A stretch of DNA of 64,000 nucleotides from Chiridota heheva (lineage: Eukaryota > Echinodermata > Holothuroidea > Apodida > Chiridotidae). The stretch spans positions 280,001 through 344,000 of the forward strand of contig JAIGNY010003245.1 in NCBI GenBank assembly GCA_020152595.1. The letters are read 5' to 3'. Positions 10,601 to 21,345 of this stretch are shown piece after piece. The notes under the pieces were generated by a model that saw nothing but the letters and a program-made list of their open reading frames with translations, was not told where the DNA came from and ran no database searches. Position numbers and translations under genes: made by a program. The number at the start of each line of letters is the position of its first letter. The stretch's first letter is position 1.

Positions 10601-11160
10601 TGTCAAAAGAATCAACTGAAACAAAAAATAATAATATAAGTCAAAAATCAATGAAGCCAAACATTGGAATTTGCCCAAAATAATCATCTGAACAATAAAT
10701 TCTTAATAACATATAAAAACCACATTTCCAACTAGAATAAGTCAATGAGGGCCATGCGCTACCAAATACATTACACCTGGCACAACATAACTCAGAGTTC
10801 GCGTTGCCAACAGGTGTAAAATATGAGGAAGCACATGGTTATTTAAGAAAATAATTTCATTAGTGGGCAACTTTGAAATAGGCCATTGGCAAAAATTACT
10901 ATTTGGACCGAAGCCATTGTCATGACTTAAACCGACGTGCCACCCCCCCCCCCTCCCGCCCTTCCCACACTTTCTTTGAAAAGTTGATTTAAAAAAAAAT
11001 GTTGTTGAAAAAATAACGATAAAAAAAGTGTTATTGAAAATATAAAATATATGTAAGTCCCCTTTAATATACTTGAACTTTTTATTGACAGATTGGAAAA
11101 AACATATATGCCGCGGACTCAATTAAAAAATTGTTCACAAGGTGGTAAGAGTATGGAGGA
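10601..11160. other. AT-rich spacer with a C-run
   Basis: No gene recognised. It has a poly-C tract near 10943-10953 and A-rich patches at 10990-11060. Confidence 0.4.
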
Positions 11161-11164
11161 CTCG

Positions 11165-12235
11165 TCTCAAAAGCTGGCTTTGGATCGAGCTGGCTTTGGG
11201 GCTTTGGGGCAAGTTGGCTTTGGGGCGAGTTGGCCTTGGGGCGAGCTGGCCTTGGGGCGAGCTGGCCTTGGGGCGAGCTGGCCTTGGGGCGAGCTGGCCT
11301 TGGGGCGAGCTGGCCTTGGGGCGAGCTGGCCTTGGGCGAGCTGGCCTTGGGGCGAGCTGGCCTTGGGGCGAGCTGGCCTTGGGGCGAGCTGGCCTTGGGG
11401 CGAGCTGGCCTTGGGGCGAGCTGGCCTTGGGGCGAGCTGGCCTTGGGGCGAGCTGGCCTTGGGGCGAGCTGGCCTTGGGGCGAGCTGGCCTTGGGGCGAG
11501 CTGGCCTTGGGGCGAGCTGGCCTTGGGGCGAGCTGGCCTTGGGGCGAGCTGGCCTTGGGGCGAGCTGGCCTTGGGGCGAGCTGGCCTTGGGGCGAGCTGG
11601 CCTTGGGGCGAGCTGGCCTTGGGGCGAGCTGGCCTTGGGGCGAGCTGGCCTTGGGGCGAGCTGGCCTTGGGGCGAGCTGGCCTTGGGGCGAGCTGGCCTT
11701 GGGGCGAGCTGGCCTTGGGGCGAGCTGGCCTTGGGGCGAGCTGGCCTTGGGGCGAGCTGGCCTTGGGGCGAGCTGGCCTTGGGGCGAGCTGGCCTTGGGG
11801 CGAGCTGGCCTTGGGGCGAGCTGGCCTTGGGGCGAGCTGGCCTTGGGGCGAGCTGGCCTTGGGGCGAGCTGGCCTTGGGGCGAGCTGGCCTTGGGGCGAG
11901 CTGGCCTTGGGGCGAGCTGGCCTTGGGGCGAGCTGGCCTTGGGGAGCTGGCCTTGGGGCGAGCTGGCCTTGGGGCGAGCTGGCCTTGGGGCGAGCTGGCC
12001 TTGGGGCGAGCTGGCCTTGGGGCGAGCTGGCCTTGGGGCGAGCTGGCCTTGGGGCGAGCTGGCCTTGGGGCGAGCTGGCCTTGGGGCGAGCTGGCCTTGG
12101 GGCGAGCTGGCCTTGGGGCGAGCTGGCCTTGGGGCGAGCTGGCCTTGGGGCGAGCTGGCCTTGGGGCGAGCTGGCCTTGGGGCGAGCTGGCCTTGGGGCG
12201 AGCTGGCCTTGGGGCGAGCTGGCCTTGGGGCTGTA
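11165..12235. repeat. 16-bp minisatellite, GGCCTTGGGGCGAGCT unit
   Basis: About 63 copies of a GC-rich 16-bp unit, almost identical from about 11226 to 12230. Exceptions are one 15-bp unit near 11333 (one G lost), one 14-bp unit near 11941, and drifted units with GGCTTTGG at the left edge (11170-11225). Because 16 is not a multiple of 3 and the unit has no stop on these frames, all three plus frames and a minus frame stay open for 350-430 codons (GELALGRAGLGASWPW-type repeats). These are period artefacts unless expression is shown. Confidence 0.97.
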
Positions 12236-13260
12236 CACCAGGTGTTTATCTCACTGGGGCAAACGGGCCCTGCGGGGCATATTTTTGATACGGGCCCCCT
12301 TTATAGGGCCGGGCCCCCTTTAGTTATGCCACTGTGTATAATACAAATTTGTTTATTATTTAAAACAAAATTATGATATAAAAGTAAATTCAACGAGATT
12401 TCTGAAATTATTTGCATCGTGAGATGATATGAATATTCATGCATGTTATCACACTGTCGCATATCATGCTTTAACCAGGACCGCATTTAACGTCATTACA
12501 ATCCAAAGAGGAGGATCTGGGTGAAATTTAACGTTTCTTTGGTGTTTGCCAATGTCCTAGCCGACATTTTAACCGATTTTTGATCAGAGGGCAGTTTTGC
12601 AGAATTAGTGGTTTCAAGTTTTGGTCAAATTCGTCCTTTTAAGGTTATTTTCTACTTATTTTCTTGTTAGAAATTCACGTGACCGATTTTTCATTGTTTG
12701 CATAGGCCTAACGTTACCATATGTTTTATGCTGCATATATTGAAACTTACACGCATTAGCTGTACCAACAACACGTAATGCTGGAAATTCTAATCATGAT
12801 TCGCACTACTGTAAATAAGATAGACCCTTAACGTTACATATTGCAGGCGATAGTGTTAGGCTGCATATGGGAAAATTCAAATGGAAAAATCCTAGGATAA
12901 CAGTATGTAAGTCTGGAGTAGGCCTAGGCTAAATGAAAACTTTTTGTTTTGTCATAATATCTTGTCAATATTTGTGGTAAAACAGTATAGGCTTAGGCCT
13001 AGCGGTAAATATCTACTTTATTATAGGCCTAGGCCCCTAAGGATTTTTGCCTTTTCTTTTTGAATTTTGGTTTTGTTCCGTCGTATTTAACGTATGTATA
13101 TGTATGTATTTTAACTATTATCGATTTTAGATTTGTGTCTCTAAGTTTTAAGTAGAACTAAGCCAAACTTGTTTAAAAAAGAAGAGGAATTCTTACGTTT
13201 TGGCTTTCTGATCAAAACCCTTACTCTTCAGTGTGTATGCTAATTGTTACTAGCCTACTG
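12236..13260. other. Intergenic sequence, no gene recognised
   Basis: Starts with a GC-rich element edge ending TTAGTTATGCCACTGTG at about 12322-12338, which resembles the terminal CAGTGGCATAAC motif of some DNA transposons. Then AT-rich sequence rich in TAGGCCTA words (12700-13040). No open frames of note. Confidence 0.4.
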
Positions 13261-13264
13261 TACT

Positions 13265-15000
13265 GATGAGTGGAGTCTGCCAGGGATCTAGCTATGGTGA
13301 GCGGCGCCAGGCACAGGACTCGCAATTCCCGCCCAGCACTCTGCTCTATTTTTCACTCTTCCGCCCGGCACCCAAAGTTCAATTCGGTTAAATAAACAGA
13401 TCTCCTTTTAATCTCGCTCTATTTATGTCATTGATGTATGGTTACAGCGCTTACATTGTTAACATCCAAGAACTCTCTATGTATAATCTGTGCTGTGCAG
13501 AAAAATCGTGAAATAAAAGTCTTTTAAGTCCAACTTACAAAATGTGCCCCTCACGGGCTAGTGAGTTTTATAAGTTGAAACTTTTTTTACTTATTCTTAC
13601 GGATGTAACCTTCTGTAAGCGCTGTGACCCCGTCTCATGTCATCCGCTGATAAACATACATAACATTCAATAATCAAAACAACTGAACTACAGTATATAG
13701 GAATTTAACTAAATTGAACGTACATATTATCATAAAATCACCCATACATGTCACCTACATAAACTAGAGGTGTGACAGTTTAGCGTGTACACACTACACA
13801 CTCGCAAATCCTTGTAAACGTTTGAAATACTTAATTGCGAGTAATCATTTTTCTTAGTCAGTCTTGCGTTGAAAATCAATATGATCATTCATGATTCAAA
13901 TCACACACACATTCGGCTGACAAACTTCCAATCAATGACTTTTTACAAACTGTAAACCCGATTAACATAATCCTTTTTTAAATGTGAGAATCACAAATGC
14001 GCAGTAATCACCTATGAATGGGGATATTGTGCACTTTGATTTCGCCAAAATCTGATTAGGCTAACTTGTAAAATGCACCGCGAATGTGCAGCAGTAAACA
14101 GTGAAACTAACAATAGGCCTAGGCCATAATTAATAAGGCTTTTCCCACTCAATCAAGGCCCATTTTACAAGCTGTTAAATCTACCAAAAAATTCAATCGT
14201 GACAATCAGTACACTTCTATGTAAATATTACCTGATGAGTCAAATAAATTTTGCAAGAAAGAAAAAATATTGCGAAATAAACACACATAAAAAGGTTTTG
14301 ATAGAACTGAAATTCTAGGTGCTTTGTAAAGATGGCAGCCATTTTTTCAAAAAGACTGATATTTCAGAACTTCCAGGGTGGTGGCGTAGTTTTGAAATGT
14401 TGTACGGCGAGGTATCATAGGCCTAGAATGCAATATTTTTACTGGAACTTTGAAAGCCGTAGCGAGTACGGCAAATAAAGTGACACAATGTTGAGTTTAA
14501 ATGACATCGAAAGGAAGTTATCTGTTCTTTCTAAACTGAATTTTCATGCATATTTTCCATTGAAATGATGATTTTATACTGTAGAAGTAAACTTTTTACG
14601 ACTTGAAAAGCAAAACTCGAGCGTCTATTTGGGCAATAGAGTCGACACTTTTGCCATACTGGTTGTGCAATTTGGTTTACTCACATTGTAAATTTGTAGT
14701 AATTTTGGTGTATTTTCGAAAATTACAGTACTACTGTAACAGCGTGTAAACGATACACGCTCGCTTTTTTTGGCATGTACACATTTACTAAAATCCCTAA
14801 ACGTTCACAGCTCTAACATAAACATACTCACGTACATGCACACAGTTCAGGTTCATGTTTTTATCCTTGTGAATTGCTGCTGGCAGCTTGCCAAGTCCAT
14901 CACTTACCATACAAACCTAAAGAAAGTAAATATTACATCCCCGAGAGCCCAAGGCGTGCTTATAGACTGGTCCAAATTGGGATTAGGTTTTAGGATTATG
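13265..15000 (+). repeat. Dispersed repeat copy 1, split by a hAT-type element
   Basis: Segments 13310-13764 and 14816-14990 together match 21910-22345 (shared landmarks CAATTCCCGCCCAGCACTC, CTCTTCCGCCCGGCAC, AACAACTGAACTA, GCACACAGTTCAGGTTCA, GCTTATAGAC). The 1051-bp element at 13765-14815 is absent from the second copy. The repeat class is unknown. No coding capacity was seen. Confidence 0.75.
13765..14815 (+). mobile_element. Non-autonomous hAT-type element, copy A
   Basis: A 1051-bp element with terminal inverted ends (left TAGAGGTGTGACAGTTTAGC; right CTAAACGTTCACAGCTCTA) flanked by a perfect 8-bp duplication ACATAAAC (13757-13764 and 14816-14823). Eight-base duplications are characteristic of hAT transposases. 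No open frame of transposase size. Same orientation as copy C (38710-39753), opposite to copy B (30804-31808). Confidence 0.88.
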
Positions 15001-15416
15001 ACATTGTTAAAATTCCCCCGCACCGTTATTCAGCTTTTTTTCTTTAGTTTAGTTCAAAATGGCTGACAACATAAAATTTGTGGGCTCATGATTTTGTATC
15101 CTTTCTTAATGAAATTTGCTCGAAAAGGTATAAATTTGAAATTATTTTGGAATAATGGGAAAATAAAGAACAGTAAAATTGCTGAAAGAAGGTAACAAAA
15201 TTTTCTAAATAACTAATAAGCATGATTTTCTTGAAGCCTCAAATTTGTTCTCTAAATTTTATCGGATTGAAATGAAAAACCCATTTTTTGCCTTAAAGTT
15301 GCCCAGATTGTTGACTAAAATTGATGTCTCAAAGATTTTTTAACCTTTCCTTTATATTGTTTTGACAAAAAGTTCTGAAAATGTGTCATGATATTGATAA
15401 ATAGGCCTAATATTAG

Positions 15417-15763
15417 CAGACCTGCCAACTAGTACGATTTTGCCGTATTTAATACGAGAAAATGTTGAGAATACCATTGTACGTTTTTTGGCACCAGAAT
15501 ACAATTTTTTTTTTTTTCTTCCAAATACTTTTACGCTCGGTTGGCGTTCATGTCCTCTTGAAGGATTGATTTTGCCGACTTAATCGATTCAGATTCAGAT
15601 TCGTACAATAAGAGAAATTGAAAGTACAGTGGTAATTTTTTTTCAGCCAGAGTAAATCTTGTTTTGTACATTTTGTTTGAAGAGTACACTTTTTTTTTTA
15701 TCAAAAATACAACTTTTGTACTTCCAGGATACAGTTTGGTGATTCTAAAGGTTGGCAGGTCTG
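15417..15763. mobile_element. Short TIR element (CAGACCTGCCAAC ends)
   Basis: The left end CAGACCTGCCAAC at 15417 is matched by GTTGGCAGGTCTG ending at 15763. ATTAGC at 15412-15417 and 15765-15770 may be part of the target duplication. A LINE 3' tail (15531-15605) sits inside it. Confidence 0.65.
15531..15605 (+). mobile_element. 5'-truncated LINE 3' tail, same family as 6371-10460
   Basis: TTTTACGCTCGGTTGGCG, TTCATGTCCTCTTGAAGG and GATTCAGATTCAGATTC match the reverse complement of about 6390-6465, the 3' end of the minus-strand CR1/L2-like LINE. Only about 75 bp are retained, as expected for a severely 5'-truncated insertion. Confidence 0.8.
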
Positions 15764-16635
15764 CATTAGCTGAGTTATTCGTCATATACCCATTTCAAGC
15801 CTTTCACTTTCCCACTGATCTGTTTTTTTCTTGTTGGCTGACGTTCACTGATTCTTGTTGTTGTTTCTGATTTATGGCCTGATGGAGTTATTCAAGTCCT
15901 ATGCAGCTACATGATACATTTCATTCTAACCGAGTTACGATACTCCGCTACCTTTTTTGGCATGAAATGCTTTTTTCAAATTACCTGTCTTTTGCGTGTC
16001 CAGCTTTGCACTCAAACAATTTTTCAACTCCTTTTTTGTGTTTTCTTTAGCTAAAAAGTGTGAAAATATATTCCTTTAACACCAAATTCAGATGATTCTT
16101 GGCACACTTTCTCTGTCCGTTCTTCACACTCTACAGCATTTTTGTACTGAGGATGTCGAAGTTCAAAAATGATAGTCATGTGACTACCACCTGATAATTA
16201 TTGCAATGGCATTTGCAATTTCTATGCAGGGTCTATTTTAGAGTTTCATGTCAGATGGAAATACGAGTAGAAGATAAAGGAAATCTCCCGAAAATGAAGA
16301 AAATTCCCACAAATTAAAGAAAACTGCCTAAATTTTGAAGTCAATATCCCGAAAATTTTAACAAAATGAAGAAAATTTCCCAAAAATTGATGAAATTTCC
16401 CAAATATTAAAAAAAATATCATGAAAATGAAGGAAATTTCTCAAAAATGGAAGCAACTTTAACAAAATTGAAGGAAATTTCCCAAAAATGGAGGAGATTT
16501 TCCATGAATTAAAAATTTTCCGAATTGAATACATTTGTAAGACATCTATTATTAGAATTAGACCCCTAGCTTTGCTGTTTCATTGGAGTGGCCAGCCCAC
16601 CCCTCCGTGGGCCCGCCCTAGCCCCAGGGTCTGCC
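15764..16635. other. AT-rich sequence with degenerate tandem repeat
   Basis: 15764-16260 shows nothing recognisable. 16262-16505 is a decayed tandem repeat of about 22 bp built on AAAATGAAGGAAATTTCCCA. No gene. Confidence 0.5.
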
Positions 16636-16638
16636 CTG

Positions 16639-16772
16639 CCTATGCACCAGATACAGCTGTGGGATACTAATAGATTCCACAATTTTCTTATATTAAAGGG
16701 TTTGTCCTTAACGGTAGATAGCTAGAGATTTTCTACTCTCCAGAAAGAGCTTTAAATAGACTTTACATTAGA
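16639..16772 (+). repeat. 135-bp direct repeat, left copy
   Basis: CCTATGCACCAGATACAGCT through TAACGGTAGATAGCTAGAG and AAATAGACTTTAC is repeated in the same orientation at 18061-18195 with about 90 % identity by eye. The two copies bracket the N-terminal Staufen exon. Confidence 0.85.
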
Positions 16773-17480
16773 GTAGCCCTCCGTGGGTCCGCCCTACCCC
16801 CTGGGGGTCTGCCCTGCCCCCTAGGGTCTGCCCTGCTCATGAGAATTGTTTTTCTTAACATCATCTTAAAGGAAATACCTTTACTTACATGGATACAGAA
16901 CACAGAAATGGTAGCATAGTAAACAATTGTTCTGTTTGGCTCATGAATGGTCCTTATTTGTCAGAATAGTTTCATTCTGAGGTATGATTATAGCTAAAAT
17001 CCCTGAGCTTCTTCACCATGGGATTGAGCCTTAAGTGGCTCCTGGACTCCACGCCGAAAAGACACTGTGCTTTTTAGATCAAGCTAGGGGTCTCATGGGG
17101 TGGCTTAAAATTGTGTCAACTCTAGGCATGCTATAGTGGCGAAGGTCGCGAAGCCCTGGTGGGACCCAGGGTTTTGCAGAAGCCCTACGTTTGTCATGGT
17201 TTTAATAGCAGAAAAGGGCTTCAAAACGTGTCACATCTATCTATATAAGCTGCATGTTTCGCAATTTTTGGAGCAGAAAATTGCTTAATATTGTGTTTAA
17301 TCCAGGGTCGACGTTTTAAACTCCGAGGGGGTGAAGCTCTAGGAAGCTGGTAAGGTTATTTGCGTGATTTTGGTGGCAGAAAATTGCTCAATATTGTGTC
17401 AATTCCGAACTAAAGTAAGTTAAAAGGAATATTATTTTGGAACCAATGTTTAAATGCAGGATTCCATCGACTTCAATATG
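16773..17480. other. Upstream region of the N-terminal Staufen exon, nothing definite
   Basis: Short GC-rich CCGTGGGTCCGCCCTACC repeats at 16780-16835, then sequence without an open frame. No promoter element could be called with support. Confidence 0.35.
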
Positions 17481-17484
17481 TGTT

Positions 17485-17790
17485 TTTATATGGTGGAATG
17501 CCATGTGGGACAAGGCATGGGGTGTCATGTAGGACATGAGGTGGGATGGGATTATTTACATGTCAATGTACTGATTGTCACGATTGAAGTACTTTGACTG
17601 TGCTTGTTGGTTGATTTAACAGGTTGTAAAACGGGCCTTGATATGGGGTGAGATGCCATGTGGTACATGGGATGCCATGTGGGACTTAGTGTGAGATGCC
17701 ATTTTTATAATTGTCTGGGTCATATAATATGGGTGTCAATTTGCATGGGCATGCGAACCATGATGGTATTTACCATTCTAGTTCGTATCA
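17485..17790. repeat. 24-bp satellite element, copy 2, with a hAT fragment inside
   Basis: 17488-17550 and 17640-17700 carry GGAATGCCATGTGGGACAA-type units as in 3955-4960. 17700-17785 matches the tail at 4960-5035. 17552-17636 is a fragment of the 1-kb hAT family (matches 31347-31432, TGTACTGATTGTCACGAT and AACAGGTTGTAAAACGGGCC). The copy ends about 35 bp before the Staufen 3' splice site. Confidence 0.75.
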
Positions 17791-17823
17791 TTAATGTCAA
17801 GTTCCTTTTCTTTGTCTTTGCAG

Positions 17824-18039
17824 AACGAAGCTCGACAGCCACATTTAATCATGTCCATTACGCAGGCGTCTGCAAACCCGCCAGCTGGAGATAACACACT
17901 CCTACCTGTGCACCAGCCTGGCATCCTCCCTATTACGGCAGAGATGATAGCCAGTCAGTCTAATCCAGAGGACGCTGGTGGGGATGCCAGTGTGGCACAG
18001 GTTGGCGAAGGCGGGGATGCTGGTGGTGCCATGATAGAG
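17824..18039 (+). CDS. stau: Staufen exon 1 of those seen: N-terminal leader
   Basis: Preceded by a good acceptor (TTTTCTTTGTCTTTGCAG, to 17823) and followed by GTAAGG at 18040. The likely start is ATG 17851, giving 63 codons ending ...GGAMIE in phase 0. The frame is also open from 17824 to 17851, so translation could begin in an earlier exon. The sequence is low in complexity (Ala, Gly, Pro, Glu, Gln), with no domain. Phase 0 joins cleanly to GCC AAT GCA of the next exon, 15.5 kb away. Assignment to Staufen rests on strand, phase and position. The leader itself has no family signature, so confidence is lower than for the domain exons. Confidence 0.65.
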
Positions 18040-18060
18040 GTAAGGTAGACGGAGTATATG

Positions 18061-18195
18061 CCTATGCACTAGATACAGCTGTGGGGTACTAATAGATTCC
18101 ACAATTTGCTTATATTAAAGGATTTGTTCTTAACGGTAGATAGCTAGAGATTTTCTATTTTCCAGAAAGAGCTTGAAATAGACTTTACGTTACAT
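18061..18195 (+). repeat. 135-bp direct repeat, right copy
   Basis: Second copy of 16639-16772, starting 21 bp downstream of the Staufen exon's donor site. See the left copy. Confidence 0.85.
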
Positions 18196-18492
18196 TAAGA
18201 GCAGGAAAGAAGGCGCAAAATATTTCATGTTGTTAAATCCATGTAAGCCATTAGGTCGATAAGGCCAGTGCTTATCCGTTACCATAGCGCAAGCAGGCAG
18301 ATGAGAGCACATGCGGACTCCCTCCCCCTGGACATTTTTTTAATGTATGCCAAACAGGGTTGAAAAAATATACAACTTGGGGAATAAATTAGAGTAAAAT
18401 GGCAAGTAAAATTGGCGAGCAAGTTGAAAAAGTATTTTCAACTCCCCGACAACACTTTCAAATTAAATTTGAAAATTTTCACACAACTAGTA
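18196..18492. other. Intron sequence, no feature
   Basis: An open frame starting at ATG 18399 (MASKIGEQVEKVF) is cut by the hAT-like insertion at 18493 and shows no recognised domain. Confidence 0.4.
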
Positions 18493-19609
18493 CAGGGTTT
18501 GTATTACCAGCGTTATTGCGCGAATCACAATCCCGCACAAAATTAGAAGCAATACCGGATGGTACTGGGAGCTGCTGGCTAAGACAAGTGTTCAAAACCT
18601 TGCTAAGCATTCAGTGATAACATTGGGTTAACGATATGAATTTTAGCGATTAGACATAAAATATTTATGCAATGTACGGAAATAAATATAATTTAAGAAG
18701 AGTTTTACCTTTTAAGTACAAAAAAAAGAAGTAAAAAGTAATTTTTGTCAGTAAAATAATTCTTAAAACTTGTAAAGTTTTGAAGAGATCCCTTACGTAC
18801 TTAAATGTATACAGCGAAACGTCTCCAACTACAGCCGTTTTCTGTAACTACAATATCCAGTACTGTATACAATTGATATAAAAGTGATGGAAAGAAATTT
18901 ATAAAACGACTAAATTTGGTGAATTTTTATGAATGAACATCTCGCAGAGGCCAGGGGGTTACGTTTGTTGACAAATTGTGTTTGTAAACTTTGGTATTGT
19001 CTGCCTACATGTCAGAAGCATTCTCATCATTATTCCATTAAAGATAATGAGAGAAATACCCTACCAAAATTCTAGAATACCCTACCAAAATTCTAAAATA
19101 CCCTACCAAAGTTCTAAAATGCCCTACTAAAGTTCTAAAATGCCCTACCAAAATTTTAAAATACCCTACCAAACTTCTAAAATACCCTACCAAAGTTCTA
19201 AAATGCCCTACCCAAATTCTAAAATACCCTACCAAAGTTCTAAAATGCCCTACCAAAATTCTAAAATATTCTACCAAAATTCTAAAATACCCTACCAAAA
19301 TTCTAAAATATTCTACCAAAATTCTAAAATACCCTACCAAAATTCTAAAATATTCTACCAAAATTTTAAAATACCCCACCAAAATTCTAAAATACCCTAC
19401 CAAAATTCTAAAATACCCTACCAAAATTCTAAAATACCCTACCAAAATTCTAAAATACCCTACCAAAATTCTAAAATACCCTACCAAAATTCTAAAATAC
19501 CCTACCAAAATTCTAAAATTCACTACCAAAATTGTGAAATCCCTACCAAATTTTTTTGGAAAGTGGAAATTTCCCTCCCAAATATCCAAAGCTAATAGTG
19601 CAAACCCTG
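18493..19609. mobile_element. hAT-type element carrying a 21-bp minisatellite
   Basis: A 1117-bp element with ends CAGGGTTTGTATTA (18493) and TAGTGCAAACCCTG (to 19609), flanked by AACTAGTA (18485-18492) and AACGAGTA (19610-19617), a target duplication with one mismatch. About half of the element is the 21-bp array at 19045-19555. No transposase frame. Confidence 0.78.
19045..19555. repeat. 21-bp minisatellite, CCCTACCAAAATTCTAAAATA unit family
   Basis: About 24 copies with scattered substitutions. Because 21 is a multiple of three, one plus frame (SKIPYQN repeats) and one minus frame (FRILVGY repeats, 239 codons in total) remain open. Both are consequences of the period. Confidence 0.95.
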
Positions 19610-19809
19610 AACGAGTATGCCTCTTTATTGCCCTTCTCCTGGGCCTGACTTCATGACTGTAGGTACGTAAAAGCATAGCAAGACATCTCACACGCACAAC
19701 AAAACAAAGAAAGTCCTGGAAATTGGTTTGAAAAACAAATAAAATCAACATGCACAAACTTAGTTTGGATTTTTAAACATTAATTTCCACACCATCAAAC
19801 CCAAAGTCA

Positions 19810-20290
19810 GAACCAACACCCCTCTGTACAGTCGCAAATGCAGGGAAGACATCGTTGTCACCCGCATCCGCCTCGGCCACTCCTCTTTCACTCACTCCCA
19901 TCTCTTATCCGGCTCCCCTACCCCACTTGTAACACCGATCTCTCCATCAAGTATATCTTCGTAACCTGTCCCCTATACCAGAACTCCAGATCTCTTCTCT
20001 CCTCACTATCTTCAATCTCGTACCTTTTCGAAAACAATTCTTTCTCAAACCTCATCAACTTCCTCTGCAACAACAACCTCTTCCACCACATTTAACTCCC
20101 CCTCCCCTCCCTTTCTACACCTAACCTTACATACCCCTTTCTTTTCACCAAAAGTTTTTTTTCTTCTGCTTTTTCCCCTTATGTCCCTTACAAACCTTCC
20201 CTCTCCTCATTATCCTAACTCTTACACCATAGTTATTAACACCCTCTTGGCACATTTGACTCTGACTGTCGCAGTGCCGTTAAACATCAA
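19810..20290 (+). pseudogene. Jockey-like LINE 3' end with C-terminal zinc-knuckle remnant
   Basis: The reading frames at 19838-20095 hold the end of an RT polyprotein (DIVVTRIRLGHSSFTHSHLL in one frame, then YIFVTCPLYQNSR and INFLCNNNLFHHI with a stop in the next). The 3' UTR ends with CTCTTGGCACATTTGACTCT and GTGCCGTTAAACATCAACAA, a typical Jockey-like LINE end. 5'-truncated, with one frame break near 19930. Confidence 0.75.
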
Positions 20291-20788
20291 CAAACCATCA
20301 TTTTCAGGCCCACTGGTACAGCAGAAAGCTTACTAGTACGGCAGAAAGCTTACACTCTGACAGTACCTGTCGCTGCGCCGATACTGTGCCCATATATTCT
20401 GTACATAGTAGTCTGAAACTTTCCATTTTTATCAAGCAAAGACATTACTTAGAAGAATATAGCATTCCCACCCATATTGACACTAATGCATTCATTGCCA
20501 GATACGTGAGCCAATCAGATTTATCTGCGTAACTGGGTCATGCAGTATCTTGCTGAAAACAACAAGATACTGCACAATTTCTCCAGGTACGTCTGTTGCC
20601 CTCATGCCATGCCGTTCACTGAAAATGAACAGTGTATATGAGTTCACACATACTAGATAGTGCTTTGGACAATTAAAGTTGATGGCTAACAGCCAAATGT
20701 TAATTTATATTTTGGATTTTAATAGAAAGACTACTTGTTTTGTGTGTCTGGAGGCATTGTTTAGTGGAGAAAAGAAACACAAGATAGT
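20291..20788. other. Intron sequence with a short hairpin
   Basis: Contains a duplicated CAGAAAGCTTAC motif (20330-20355) and a perfect 12-bp hairpin at 20541-20552 / 20563-20574. No gene. Confidence 0.4.
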
Positions 20789-20796
20789 TTTGTAAG

Positions 20797-21345
20797 TAGT
20801 GCTGTCATGACATGTCGATTATTGTAATATCGCGATATCTCTTTTCCCACGACATGAAATATGCCTCTCGCAACATATTGCGATACCAAAAACTAATACT
20901 TAACTAAGAAATTTTCTCGCAACTACTGTAGGCTAGGCTACTTCGTACGTTACAATTCTAGCGTTACAGTATTAAATCTATAAGTCAAGTTTAGGCCATT
21001 AAAAACGTGCAAAAATATTGCGAAACATGAAAAACTAATTAAAAATTGTGCTTAATCACACCACACTGGCACCTTTCAATGTAAGTTGGCAAAAAGAACA
21101 AAAAATTGGCACAAAACATGCCTCTCGGGCTCTCACTTCTATGATTCATGGTCACCTTGACTGAATTACCAAACACATGCGTGATGAACGTAATAGTCAT
21201 GCGATCATGTCGTCTGCTAGATCTGCAAATCATTTTTTCTTGCGTTCATCATAAAAGAAGTAACATTAATGATATTAACGAGTCAGTTTTCTTGAAAAGT
21301 ATTGCGATATACCAATATATCGCAATATTTTTTGTGACAGCACTA
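20797..21345. mobile_element. hAT-type MITE (TAGTGCTGTCA ends)
   Basis: A 549-bp element with ends TAGTGCTGTCATGACA (20797) and TTTGTGACAGCACTA (to 21345). Flanks TTTGTAAG (20789-20796) and ATTGTAAG (21346-21353) match at 7 of 8 bases. Both ends carry ATCGCGATAT/ATATCGCAATAT sequence just inside the tips. Non-coding. Confidence 0.78.

Noticed and set aside
11093..12376. Open frames of 350-430 codons across the 16-bp array
   Set aside because: They arise from the period of the repeat, exist in several frames and on both strands, and have no recognisable protein domain.
19038..19757. 239-codon minus frame with FRILVGY repeats
   Set aside because: In-frame 21-bp satellite inside a transposon. 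No signal for expression.
20541..20574. 12-bp perfect hairpin as a microRNA precursor
   Set aside because: The stem does not extend beyond 12 bp and is too short for a pre-miRNA.
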